From NCBI GenBank assembly GCA_963728155.1, contig CAVSJF010000007.1, positions 910,430-974,429 on the forward strand: a stretch of DNA of 64,000 nt, written 5' to 3'. Position 1 is the first letter of the stretch. Every line of letters begins with the position of its first letter. The notes beneath the pieces were generated by a model. It was not told the DNA's origin. It was given only the letters and a program-made list of their open reading frames with translations, and did not search any database. A program made the position numbers and the translations under genes. This document shows, in pieces, positions 34,664-42,640 of the stretch. The DNA comes from JACVRW01 sp963728155 (GTDB taxonomy: Bacteria > Actinomycetota > Thermoleophilia > Solirubrobacterales > Thermoleophilaceae).

Positions 34664-35386
34664 ATGGATTCGATCGTCACCGCCTCCGACCTCACCCGCC
34701 GCTACGGCGAGGGCGCCGCCGCCGTCGACGCGCTCGCCGGAGTGAGCGTCGAGTTCGAGCGCGGCCGCTACAGCGCGATCATGGGGCCGTCGGGTTCCGG
34801 CAAGTCGACGCTCATGCACATCCTCGCCGGTCTCGACCGCCCGACCTCGGGATCGGTGCGGATCGACGACGTGGAGATCACCGGGCTCGACGACGCCGAC
34901 CTGACCCGCCTGCGGCGCGACAAGCTCGGCTTCATCTTCCAGTTCTTCAACCTGATCCCGGTGCTCACGGCCCGGGAGAACATCCTGCTTCCGCTCTCGA
35001 TCGCGGGGCGCGAGGCCGAGTCGGACTATCTCGACCAGCTGGTGGAGACCGTCGGGCTGCAGGACCGCCTGACCCACCGCCCGGCCGAGCTGTCCGGCGG
35101 CCAGCAGCAGCGCGTGGCGGTGGCGCGGGCGCTCGTGTCGCGGCCCGCGGTGGTGTTCGCCGACGAGCCCACGGGCAACCTCGACTCGAAGGCCAGCGAA
35201 GAGATCCTGCGGATGCTGCGCGGGTCGGTCGACGAGCTCGGCCAGACCGTGGTGATGGTGACCCACGATCCCGAGGCCGCCTCTTACGCCGATCGCTTGA
35301 TCGTGTTGCGGGACGGCCTCGTGGTGCACGACGGCGCGGCGGGTACCGCCGACGAGGTAATCGAGCTGATGAAGGCGGTTGCGTAG
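34664..35386 (+). CDS. ABC transporter ATP-binding protein (MacB/LolD type)
   Basis: A 240-residue ATPase with Walker A MGPSGSGKSTLMHILAGLDR, Q loop FIFQFFNLIPVLTAREN, signature PAELSGGQQQRVAVARALV, Walker B VVFADEPTGNLDSK and switch His in MVTHDPEAA. The GLDRPTSG and EPTGNLDS segments are characteristic of the LolD/MacB/FtsE group. It is followed directly by its FtsX-type permease, the two forming a mechanotransmitting rather than importing system. Possible roles are export of a lipid, peptide or antibiotic. Confidence 0.92.
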   Translation: MDSIVTASDLTRRYGEGAAAVDALAGVSVEFERGRYSAIMGPSGSGKSTLMHILAGLDRPTSGSVRIDDVEITGLDDADLTRLRRDKLGFIFQFFNLIPVLTARENILLPLSIAGREAESDYLDQLVETVGLQDRLTHRPAELSGGQQQRVAVARALVSRPAVVFADEPTGNLDSKASEEILRMLRGSVDELGQTVVMVTHDPEAASYADRLIVLRDGLVVHDGAAGTADEVIELMKAVA

Positions 35387-37933
35387 GTGAGACGCGTAAC
35401 TCTGCGCGGGCTCGCGCAGCGCAAGCTGCGCGCGTTCGTCACCACGCTCGCCGTGTTCCTCGGCGTGGCCTTCATCGCCGGCGGCTACGTGCTCACGGAC
35501 ACGATCAACGCGTCGTTCGACGACATCTTCGACACCGCCTACAAGGGCACCGACGTGTCGGTGTCCCCGACCACCACGGGCAACGCCGATGACCTGGGCA
35601 TCCCCGCGTTCCCGGAGGAGTTCCTCGACCGCGTGAAGCGGGTCGACGGCGTTGCCAGCGCGGCGGGCGGCATCTTCTCGGTGGGCCAGTTCGTCGACGC
35701 GAAGGGCGAGAAGCTCACCCCGGGCTTCGCGCCCAACTTCATCTCGTCCGTGGCCCCCGAGCCCTTCGAGACCCTTACCTACGTCGAGGGCAGGCCGCCG
35801 CAGTCCGCGCGCGAGGCGTCGATCGACACCAGCACCGCCGACAGCGAGGGGCTCAAGATCGGCGACACGCTGCGCATCGCGGGGGCGCGTGAGGTGGGCA
35901 GGTTCAAGATCGTCGGCCTCCAGCGCCTGGGCGACACGAGCGGGGGCGGCGCCGGAACCGCGCAGCTGACGCTCGCGGAGGCCCAGCGCCTCACCGACAA
36001 GGAGGGCGAGTTCGACGGCATCTCGGTCGCCGCCAGCGAGGGTGTGACGCCCGCGGAGCTCAGGCAGCGCATCGACCGCGTGCTCCCGCCGCAGGTCCAG
36101 GTCGAGACGGGGCAGGAGGCGGCCAAGCGCCAGTCCGACGACATCGCGCAGGACCTGTCCTTCTTCAACGTCGTGCTGCTGGTATTCGGCTTCGTGACGC
36201 TGTTCGTCGGCTCCTTCCTCATCTTCAACATCTTCAACATCACCGTGGCCCAGCGCACGCGCGAGCTGGGCCTGCTGCGCACCCTGGGAGCCACGCGCCG
36301 TCAGGTGCTCGCCTCGGTCCTCGCGGAGGCCACCGTGATCGGCGTGGTGGGTTCGGTGCTGGGCCTGTTCGGCGGTATCGGATTCGCCCAGGCCCTCAAC
36401 GTGATGTTCAAGTCGTTTGGGATCGACCTGCCCAACACGGGCACGGTGATCGCCACGCGCACCGTCCTGGTCGCGCTGCTGGTGGGGATCATCGTCACAC
36501 TGGTCTCCGCCCTGAGCCCGGCGCTGCGAGCGACCCGGGTCACGCCGATGGCCGCGCTGCGCGACGCCGATCTGCCCGAGAGCCGGCGGCGCGGGCGGAT
36601 CGTCACGGCCGTAGCGCTGCTGCTGGGCCTGGGCGGACTGGGCCTCACGGCGCTGGGCCTGTTCGGCGGGGCCGAGTCGAACACCGCCGCCTCGCTGGTG
36701 GGCGGCGGCGCGGCGGCCACGCTGTTCGGCGTCTCGCTGTTCAGCCCGCGCTTGGTCAAGCCGCTGGCCTCGGTGGCGGGCTGGCCGCTGCAGAAGGTCC
36801 GCGGGCTCACGGGCCGCCTCGCGCGGGAGAACACCGTGCGCAAGCCGGGGCGCACCGCCACCACGGCGGCGTCGTTGATGATCGGATTGGCGGTGGTCGT
36901 GTTCGTGACCGTGTTCGCGGCCGGCATATCCGAATCCGTGGGCCGAACGATCGACAGCAACTTCCAGGGCGACGTGATCCTTCAGAACACCGACGGGTTC
37001 TCGCCCATCCCGGCGGGGGCCGCCCAGGAGGCGGCTTCGGTGAAGGGCGTGGCGGCGGCGGGGTCGATCTTCTACTCCGGCGCCGAGCGCAAGGGCAAGG
37101 ACCTGCGCGTGGCCGGGCTCGATCCGGCCACCGGCAACGACATTCTGTCCCTCGACTGGAAGAACGGCGACCCGTCCACGCTCGACGATCTCGGGCCGCG
37201 CGACGCCGTGGTCGACGAGGCCTGGGCCAAGGGCCAGAACCTTGACGTGGGCGACAAGATCACGATGGTCACCCCGCTGGAGAAGCGCGTGACCTACACG
37301 GTTCGCGGTTCGGTCGAGGACAACGCCGATTTCCTGGGCAACCTCGTGATCCCCGAGGACACGCTGCGCGAGGACTTCGGCCAGAAGAGCCCAAGCCTCA
37401 CGCTGCTGACCGTGGCCGACGGCGCGGGCGCGGGACGCGTGCAGGACGCGGTCGCCGCCGCCGTGGGAGAGCGCTATCCCACCGTCGAGACCCTCAACCA
37501 GGAGGAGCTCAAGGACCAGCAGCAGGAGCAGATCAACATGGTCGTGTCCTTCTTCTACGTGCTCCTGGCCCTGGCCATCGTGATCTCGCTCCTGGGAATC
37601 GTGACCACGCTGGTGCTCTCGATCCACGAGCGCACGCGCGAGCTCGGCCTGCTGCGCGCGGTGGGCATGTCGCGCCGGCAGGTGCGGACGATGGTGCGCT
37701 ACGAAGCGGTGATCACCGCGCTGATCGGTGCGATTCTGGGGATGGTGCTCGGGGTGATATTCGCCGCGCTGATGTCGGCCCCGCTGGCCGACGAGGGCTT
37801 CGTGCTCGCCTACCCGGTCGGGACGCTCCTGATCCTGTTGCTCCTCGCGGCTCTGGCCGCCGTGCTGGCCGCTGTGTGGCCGGCGCGCCGGGCGGCGAAG
37901 CTCGACGTGCTTCAAGCTCTGGCCTACGAGTGA
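35387..37933 (+). CDS. FtsX/MacB-type ABC transporter permease with two permease modules
   Basis: An 848-residue membrane protein starting at GTG 35387 immediately after the ATPase stop. It has an N-terminal helix (FVTTLAVFLGVAFIAGGYVL), a large extracytoplasmic MacB-like domain (about residues 45-235), then an FtsX block of three helices containing QRTRELGLLRTLGATRRQV. A fourth helix and linker (VTAVALLLGLGGLGLTALGL) lead to a second extracytoplasmic domain and a second FtsX block with HERTRELGLLRAVGMSRRQV. The duplicated FtsX module is normal for large actinobacterial permeases. The frame is unbroken over 2.5 kb, unlike many neighbours. Substrate unknown. Confidence 0.9.
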   Translation: MRRVTLRGLAQRKLRAFVTTLAVFLGVAFIAGGYVLTDTINASFDDIFDTAYKGTDVSVSPTTTGNADDLGIPAFPEEFLDRVKRVDGVASAAGGIFSVGQFVDAKGEKLTPGFAPNFISSVAPEPFETLTYVEGRPPQSAREASIDTSTADSEGLKIGDTLRIAGAREVGRFKIVGLQRLGDTSGGGAGTAQLTLAEAQRLTDKEGEFDGISVAASEGVTPAELRQRIDRVLPPQVQVETGQEAAKRQSDDIAQDLSFFNVVLLVFGFVTLFVGSFLIFNIFNITVAQRTRELGLLRTLGATRRQVLASVLAEATVIGVVGSVLGLFGGIGFAQALNVMFKSFGIDLPNTGTVIATRTVLVALLVGIIVTLVSALSPALRATRVTPMAALRDADLPESRRRGRIVTAVALLLGLGGLGLTALGLFGGAESNTAASLVGGGAAATLFGVSLFSPRLVKPLASVAGWPLQKVRGLTGRLARENTVRKPGRTATTAASLMIGLAVVVFVTVFAAGISESVGRTIDSNFQGDVILQNTDGFSPIPAGAAQEAASVKGVAAAGSIFYSGAERKGKDLRVAGLDPATGNDILSLDWKNGDPSTLDDLGPRDAVVDEAWAKGQNLDVGDKITMVTPLEKRVTYTVRGSVEDNADFLGNLVIPEDTLREDFGQKSPSLTLLTVADGAGAGRVQDAVAAAVGERYPTVETLNQEELKDQQQEQINMVVSFFYVLLALAIVISLLGIVTTLVLSIHERTRELGLLRAVGMSRRQVRTMVRYEAVITALIGAILGMVLGVIFAALMSAPLADEGFVLAYPVGTLLILLLLAALAAVLAAVWPARRAAKLDVLQALAYE

Positions 37934-37946
37934 CGAGAATGTCGGT

Positions 37947-39065
37947 GTGCGCCGTGTCCTCTCGCTGATCTTCGCCTGCCTGCTCGTGGTGCCCGGGGTG
38001 GCCGAGGCCGCCACCGTGACCGTGGAGAACGGGGCGTTGCGCGTGATCGGCGCACCGGGCGAGTCGGAGGAGTTCACCATCGTGCCCGCGCCGGCTCCCG
38101 CGCCCGCGGGCACGCTGACCGTGACCGAGCACTTCTCCCCGCCGGTCAACGTGGCCGGCGTGACGTCGGTGTACGCGGACACCGGCGACGGCGACGACAC
38201 TCTCACCCTCTCGGCCTCGCTGCCCGCCCAGCTGCTCGGCGGGGTGGGCAACGACGCGCTCACCGTGGCCACGGCCACGCTGGGGATCAACCCGGCCCTG
38301 GCGCCGGCGGTGACCCTCGACGGCGGCGAGGGCGACGACCTGCTCAGCGGCGCAGGCGGGGCCGACACCCTGCTCGGCGGGGTGGGCAGCGACACCGCCT
38401 ACGGCGGAGCGGGGTCGGATGCGATCGTCCTGCTCGACGAGCTGCCCGACACGGCGTGGTGCGGCACCGGGCGCGACAGCGTGCGCGCCGAGGTGCTCGA
38501 CCAGCTCGACTTCGCCTGCGAGCGGGTGAGCTACGGCCCGCCGGGCAACGTGGGCCGCCTGCGCTCGCTCCGGGGCGGCGGGCGATTCGTGCCCATCCCC
38601 GGCATGCCCTGGGCGCGCCTCGACCGTCGCCTGCTGCCCGATCTGCTCTACCTGGTCAAGCGCTACCACGTGCGCGTGGGCGACGGCTACGCCTCCACGG
38701 GACACGAGCCGCTGGGCGAACACCCGCTCGGCCTGGCCGTGGACCTGACGCCCGGACCGGGCGGAAGCTGGCGCGACGTCGCCCGCCTCGCCCGCTGGGC
38801 CGAGCCGCGCCAGAACCACCCCCGGCCGCCGTTTCGCTGGGTGGGCTGGACCGGCGATCCGAACCACGGCAGCCCCCGGACCTGCCGCCCGAGGCCGAAC
38901 TGCCCGGCCCACCTGCACCTCTCGTGGGCCCACAGCGCCGGCAAACCGCGCCGCCCGGTGCGCACGGTGTGGGTGTTCGAGGTGGGAGCGGGGACGCTGG
39001 CCCGCGGAGCGCTGATGAGCGCGGCGTCCCGGTTCCCCGAGCAGTCGCCGCTACCCGACCTCTAG
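37947..39065 (+). CDS. Secreted protein with RTX-like repeats and an M15/peptidase-like C-terminal domain
   Basis: The GTG start gives a signal peptide (VLSLIFACLLVVPGVAEA) and 372 residues. The middle (about 70-165) holds glycine-aspartate-rich nonapeptides (TGDGDDTLTL, GGEGDDLLSGAGGADTLLGG, GGVGSDTAYGGAGSDAI), a short calcium-binding RTX-type parallel beta-roll. The C-terminal part contains GYASTGHEPLGEHPLGLAVDLTP and CPAHLHLSWAH, the His/Asp/His pattern seen in M15-type or similar zinc D,D-carboxypeptidase folds. A surface or extracellular enzyme acting on peptidoglycan or another glycopeptide is a fair guess. It starts 13 bases after the FtsX gene and may share its transcript. Confidence 0.65.
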   Translation: MRRVLSLIFACLLVVPGVAEAATVTVENGALRVIGAPGESEEFTIVPAPAPAPAGTLTVTEHFSPPVNVAGVTSVYADTGDGDDTLTLSASLPAQLLGGVGNDALTVATATLGINPALAPAVTLDGGEGDDLLSGAGGADTLLGGVGSDTAYGGAGSDAIVLLDELPDTAWCGTGRDSVRAEVLDQLDFACERVSYGPPGNVGRLRSLRGGGRFVPIPGMPWARLDRRLLPDLLYLVKRYHVRVGDGYASTGHEPLGEHPLGLAVDLTPGPGGSWRDVARLARWAEPRQNHPRPPFRWVGWTGDPNHGSPRTCRPRPNCPAHLHLSWAHSAGKPRRPVRTVWVFEVGAGTLARGALMSAASRFPEQSPLPDL

Positions 39066-39123
39066 CGCCGAGAGTTGATTTAGGTGCCTATCCGGTCACT
39101 AAGTCGACACTCGGCGCGGCAGC

Positions 39124-39453
39124 TCAGTCACCGAAGGCGAAGCGGAAGGCCTTCGTCTCTCCCTTGCGGCAGCGCCAGACGCCGCTGATAACCCGGCCCC
39201 TGACGAGCTTGCAGCGGAACCCGCTCGGGGCGTCGAACCTGCGCTTGATCGACCCGTCGAAGCGGCGCATCACCCGCTTGGCGCTCTTGCAGCGCATGTT
39301 CCGTGCCGCGGTGATCTTCAGGTTGAAGTCCACGCTGGCGTTGCACTTCTTCCACTGGAACGGATCGTTGTATTGCTCCTGAGCACCCGCGGGCGCCGAG
39401 GACGCCATGAGGGCTGCGAGGGCGAGGACGAGGATGAGGGCTTTGCGCGTCAC
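39124..39453 (-). CDS. Small secreted cysteine-containing protein
   Basis: A 109-residue protein read from GTG 39453 with a clear signal peptide (ALILVLALAALMASSAPAGA, 20 residues) and a basic mature part with four cysteines in CNASVDFNLKI, MRCKSAKRV, FRCKLVRG and WRCRKGETK. Four cysteines could form two disulfides outside the cell. Arginine and lysine dominate the mature sequence. No family is recognised. Codon use matches its neighbours, and the leader and strand bias support a real gene. It is divergent from the MeaB gene, with about 40 bases between. Confidence 0.65.
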   Translation of the reverse strand: MTRKALILVLALAALMASSAPAGAQEQYNDPFQWKKCNASVDFNLKITAARNMRCKSAKRVMRRFDGSIKRRFDAPSGFRCKLVRGRVISGVWRCRKGETKAFRFAFGD

Positions 39454-39492
39454 CCGGGCGAGAGTACTCAAGCGCTCGTAGAGTTGCGCCTC

Positions 39493-40470
39493 ATGCCGCC
39501 CCCCGGACGCACCGCCGCAGATCTGGCCGAGCGCCTGCTCGCCGGCGACCGCCGCGCGCTGGCCCGCGCGATCTCGCTGGTCGAGAACGACGACCCCGAG
39601 GGCTGGGCACTCGTCCGTGAGGTCTATCCGCGCACCGGACAGGCCCGGGTGGTGGGCTTCACCGGCCCGCCGGGCGTGGGCAAGTCGACGCTGATCGGCC
39701 GGCTGATCGACAACGCCCGCGCCCGCGAGCGCGGGGTGGCCGTCCTGTCGATCGACCCCAGCTCCCCCTTCACCCACGGCGCGCTGCTCGGCGACCGCAT
39801 CCGCCTGTCCGACCACTTCCTCGACCCCGGCGTGTTCATCCGCTCGATGGCCAGCCGCGGCTCGCTGGGCGGGCTCTCCGAGGCGGCCCTCCAGACCGCG
39901 CTGCTCATGGACGCCAACGGCAAGGACGACGTGTGGCTGGAGACGGTCGGGGTGGGCCAGGCCGAGGTCGACATCATCGACCACGCCGACACCGTGGTGC
40001 TCGTGCTGATGCCGGGCAGCGGGGACTCGATCCAGGCGCTCAAGGCCGGCGTGATGGAGATACCCGACGTGATCGTGATCAACAAGAGCGATCACCCGCT
40101 CACCGACACGATGGTGCGCGAGGTGCGCGGCGTGCTCTCGCTCGGTCCCCAGGAGGGCTGGCGCGTGCCGATCCTCAAGACCGAGGCGAGCCGCGCCGAG
40201 GGCGTCGACGAGCTGGCCGAGAAGATCGCCGAGCACCACGACTACATCAAGGAGCAGGGCACGCTCGACGAGCGCCGGCGGCGCAACCTCATGAACGAGG
40301 TGCTGGCCCTGGCCACGGCGCGGCTGCGCCGCCGCCTCGAGGCCCAGGTGCAGGACGACGAGTCGGTTCAGGAGCTGCTCGACGACGTGGTGGCCCGCCG
40401 CATCGATCCGGCCAGCGCGGCGGGCCGGCTGCTCGAGCGCGAGGTCGGCGAAGGCTCCGGCGGCGAGTAG
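39493..40470 (+). CDS. meaB: MeaB/ArgK-family G3E GTPase (methylmalonyl-CoA mutase chaperone)
   Basis: A 325-residue GTPase with P-loop VGFTGPPGVGKSTLIGRLID, the switch region VLSIDPSSPFTHGALLGDRI, the ETVGVGQAEVDI and LVLMPGSGDSIQALKAGVME segments, and the base-specifying NKSDH (family NKAD). This is the full MeaB pattern. These proteins load and protect the adenosylcobalamin cofactor of methylmalonyl-CoA mutase or relatives. No mutase is encoded in the window. ATG 39493 is chosen; an in-frame TTG at 39484 is possible. It is followed 12 bases later by the CHAD gene. Confidence 0.92.
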   Translation: MPPPGRTAADLAERLLAGDRRALARAISLVENDDPEGWALVREVYPRTGQARVVGFTGPPGVGKSTLIGRLIDNARARERGVAVLSIDPSSPFTHGALLGDRIRLSDHFLDPGVFIRSMASRGSLGGLSEAALQTALLMDANGKDDVWLETVGVGQAEVDIIDHADTVVLVLMPGSGDSIQALKAGVMEIPDVIVINKSDHPLTDTMVREVRGVLSLGPQEGWRVPILKTEASRAEGVDELAEKIAEHHDYIKEQGTLDERRRRNLMNEVLALATARLRRRLEAQVQDDESVQELLDDVVARRIDPASAAGRLLEREVGEGSGGE

Positions 40471-40482
40471 CCTTCAGCCGTT

Positions 40483-41388
40483 ATGTCCGAGCGCAAGTAC
40501 CGCCTCGAGCGCGACGAGCCGGTGCCCGACGGCATCAGGCGCGTGGCCTACGGCCGGATCGACAACGCGCTCGACGAGCTCGACGGGCAGACCGACTCCA
40601 CGCCCGAGGAGGCCGTCCACGGCGCGCGCAAGGACATGAAGAAGCTGCGCGCCCTGACCCGCATCGTGCGCGGCGAGACCGGCGACGAGGCCTACCGCCG
40701 CGAGAGCGGCGCGTTTCGCGACGCCGGCCGCGAGCTCTCCGGCGTGCGCGACGCCGACGTGATGATCGCCACCCTGGGCTCGCTGGGGCTCCCGCCCGAG
40801 GAGACCGGCCCGCTGCGCCAGGCCCTGGAGGCGCACAAGATCCGCACCGCGGCGGGCGCGCGCGAGCAGGCTGCCGCGAACGCGATCGTCAAGATCGAGG
40901 CCGCGCGCGAGCGCGTGGCCGAGTGGCCGGTGGAGAGCCACGACTTCGGCGCGTTCGAGGACGGCCTGCGCCGCATCTACCGCGGGGGCCGGCGCGACAT
41001 GCGCACGGCGCGCGGCGATCCCACCGCGGAGAACCTCCACGAGTGGCGAAAGCGCACCAAGGACCTCTGGTACCACCTGACGCTGCTGGAGGCGGCCTGG
41101 CCGCCGGTGATGGGCACGCTGGCCAACGAGGCGCACGAGCTCTCCGACCGCCTGGGCGACGATCACGACCTCGCCGTGCTGCTCGACTGGGCGAGGGCCA
41201 ACGCGGATGGCGCGCCGATCGAGGCCGCCGTGACGCTGCGCCGGGCCGAGCTGCAGGACGACGCGTTCGCCTACGGGGCGCGGCTGTACGCCGACAAGCC
41301 CGGCGTGTTCGTCAAGCGCATCGAGCGCTGGTGGACGGCCTCAGCCGGCGCAGCGCGCACAGAGGCCGCTCACCACCAGCTCGGCTGA
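40483..41388 (+). CDS. CHAD-domain protein
   Basis: A 301-residue helical protein with conserved histidines and basic residues spaced as in CHAD domains: EEAVHGARKDMKKLRALTRI, ENLHEWRKRTKDLWYHLTLL and LSDRLGDDHDLAVLLDWA. CHAD domains bind inorganic polyphosphate and are often found at polyphosphate granules. There is no attached CYTH domain. The start is 12 bases after MeaB and translational coupling is possible. Its 3' end overlaps the Fur gene on the other strand by 48 bases, so both C-termini are read from the same DNA in opposite directions. Confidence 0.85.
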   Translation: MSERKYRLERDEPVPDGIRRVAYGRIDNALDELDGQTDSTPEEAVHGARKDMKKLRALTRIVRGETGDEAYRRESGAFRDAGRELSGVRDADVMIATLGSLGLPPEETGPLRQALEAHKIRTAAGAREQAAANAIVKIEAARERVAEWPVESHDFGAFEDGLRRIYRGGRRDMRTARGDPTAENLHEWRKRTKDLWYHLTLLEAAWPPVMGTLANEAHELSDRLGDDHDLAVLLDWARANADGAPIEAAVTLRRAELQDDAFAYGARLYADKPGVFVKRIERWWTASAGAARTEAAHHQLG

Positions 41389-41757
41389 GCTGGCCTGGAA
41401 GCCGCCCTTGCGGGCGGCGCTGAGCAGCTGCTCGGTGTCGAGACCGGAGTCGAGATCCTCGACCGCGCCGCACTCGCGGCAGACGGTGTGCCCGTGGTCG
41501 TCGGTGCGCGGGTCCCAGAGCGTGCGTCCGCCCGCGCCCGACACGCGGCGCACGATGCCGAGCTCCTCGAAGAGCTCGAGCGTCGCGTACACGGTGGGGA
41601 GGCCCGCGTTGGGCAGCTTGGCCGACACGCGCTCCAGCACCTCCTCGGCGCCGGCGTGGCGGTTGAGCTCCTCGATGGCGCGGTGGATCAGGATCCGCTG
41701 CGGGGTCACCCGCTGGCCGCGGTCGCGAAGCGTCTGCTGTAGCTCGCTCTCAGTCAT
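41341..41757 (-). CDS. Fur-family metal-responsive regulator
   Basis: A 138-residue regulator. The winged helix-turn-helix contains RVTPQRILIHRAIEELN and NAGLPTVYATLELFEELGIV, followed by the dimerisation part with metal ligands (DDHGHTVCRECGAVEDL) and a second CxxC pair at the end (GLCARCAG). Both structural zinc Cys pairs are present. It is divergent from a VIT-type transporter, with an inverted repeat filling the 40-base gap. Iron, manganese or peroxide sensing (Fur, Mur or PerR) cannot be distinguished. Confidence 0.9.
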   Translation of the reverse strand: MTESELQQTLRDRGQRVTPQRILIHRAIEELNRHAGAEEVLERVSAKLPNAGLPTVYATLELFEELGIVRRVSGAGGRTLWDPRTDDHGHTVCRECGAVEDLDSGLDTEQLLSAARKGGFQASSAELVVSGLCARCAG

Positions 41758-41764
41758 TAGGGAA

Positions 41765-41796
41765 CCCTTACTTTAAACCATTTGCAATAGTAAGGG
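41765..41796. promoter_or_regulatory. Fur-type operator between the regulator and the VIT transporter
   Basis: CCCTTACT at 41765-41772 and AGTAAGGG at 41789-41796 form a perfect 8-base inverted repeat with a 16-base spacer that is AT-rich (TTAAACCATTTGCAAT), unlike the surrounding DNA. It fills the gap between the divergent starts at 41757 and 41798. An AT-rich palindrome in front of a Fur gene and a metal transporter is strong evidence of a Fur-type box controlling both, with autoregulation. Confidence 0.75.
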
Positions 41797-41797
41797 A

Positions 41798-42301
41798 GTG
41801 ACGCCTGCGCAGGTCATAACCCAGTGGCGCGCCGCCGACGAGCGCAAGCTGCTGCTCCAGGTCATCCAACCCGGCCTGATCGGGCTGATCGACGGCACGA
41901 TCTCCACCCTCGCGCCGATCTTCGCCGCCGCCTACCTGGCCGGCTCGCGCGAGGCGCTGCTGGTGGGCCTGGCCGCGGCGCTGGGGGCGGCGATCTCGAT
42001 GGGCATGTCCGAGGGCCTGTCCGACGACGGCGAGCTGACCGGCCGCGGCACCAGCCTGACGCCGCGGCCTCATCACCGGGCTCGCGACGTTCGCCGGCGG
42101 CACCTTCCACGCGCTGCCCTTCCTGATCGCCGACGTGGACACCGCGCTGGCCGTGGCCTACGGGGTGGTGTCGATCGAGCTGCTGCTGATCGCCTGGATC
42201 CGGCGGCGCTTCCTAGCCGTATCGCTCACGCGCTCGCTCGTCCAGGTGACCCTGGGCGGCGTGCTGGTGGCCGCGGTCGGCGTGATCATCGGGAGCTCGT
42301 A
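41798..42301 (+). CDS. VIT1/CCC1-family membrane metal transporter, one frame break
   Basis: From GTG 41798 the protein reads LLLQVIQPGLIGLIDGTIST, a helix typical of VIT-type proteins, then LVGLAAALGAAISMGMSEGL. After removing one C at about 42062 it continues LITGLATFAGGTFHALPFLI, VSIELLLIAWIRRRFLAVSL and VTLGGVLVAAVGVIIGSS, about 167 residues with five helices. VIT/CCC1 proteins move Fe2+ or Mn2+ out of the cytoplasm. The Fur gene next to it supports a role in iron or manganese efflux or storage. The ribosome site lies almost against the GTG, so the start is not certain. Confidence 0.75.
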
Positions 42302-42639
42302 GCCTTCGTCGCGAGCGGTCGATCGAGCCGCTTGGGCGCGGCCAGCCGCCACGCGTCCTCGGCCACCTCGGCGAGCTCGTCCTCGTCAATGGCGTCGAGG
42401 CGAACCAGGAAGTAGCCCCAGCCCTCGTAGTGCGGGGTCTCGAAGAACTTGTCGGGCTCGCCCTCCATCAGCAGCTGCTTCTCGCCCTTGTCGACCTTGA
42501 GCACCGCGACCTCGCCGTTGTCGCGCAGACCGGCGAAGAACTTGCGTCGCACCCGCCAGGCCGGGCGGCCGTACCCTGTGCCCTCCTCGACCTCGGGGAG
42601 CGCCAGCAGCAGGCGGCGATAGGTCTGCTCGTCGGCCAC
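42286..42639 (-). CDS. MmcQ/YjbR-family protein
   Basis: A 117-residue protein from GTG 42639 with the pattern of the YjbR/MmcQ family: TYRRLLLALPEVEEGTGYGR, PAWRVRRKFFAGLRDNGEVA, VLKVDKGEKQLLMEGEPDKF and PHYEGWGYFLVRLDAID. The fold is a small alpha/beta DNA-binding-like (CyaY-type) domain of unknown role. It lies directly after the membrane-protein gene (one base between) and converges with the VIT gene, whose last 16 bases it overlaps. Confidence 0.8.
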   Translation of the reverse strand: MADEQTYRRLLLALPEVEEGTGYGRPAWRVRRKFFAGLRDNGEVAVLKVDKGEKQLLMEGEPDKFFETPHYEGWGYFLVRLDAIDEDELAEVAEDAWRLAAPKRLDRPLATKATSSR

Positions 42640-42640
42640 G

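Noticed and set aside
34634..38395. A 1,253-residue minus-strand frame opposite the ABC transporter genes
   Set aside because: The opposite strand carries complete ATPase and permease genes. This frame has no motif and an extreme residue composition.
25410..39090. A matching 11-base sequence TAGGCACCTAA at about 25414 and its reverse complement near 39079
   Set aside because: Both lie just after stop codons, but the match is short and the centre is nearly palindromic. Chance is a sufficient explanation.
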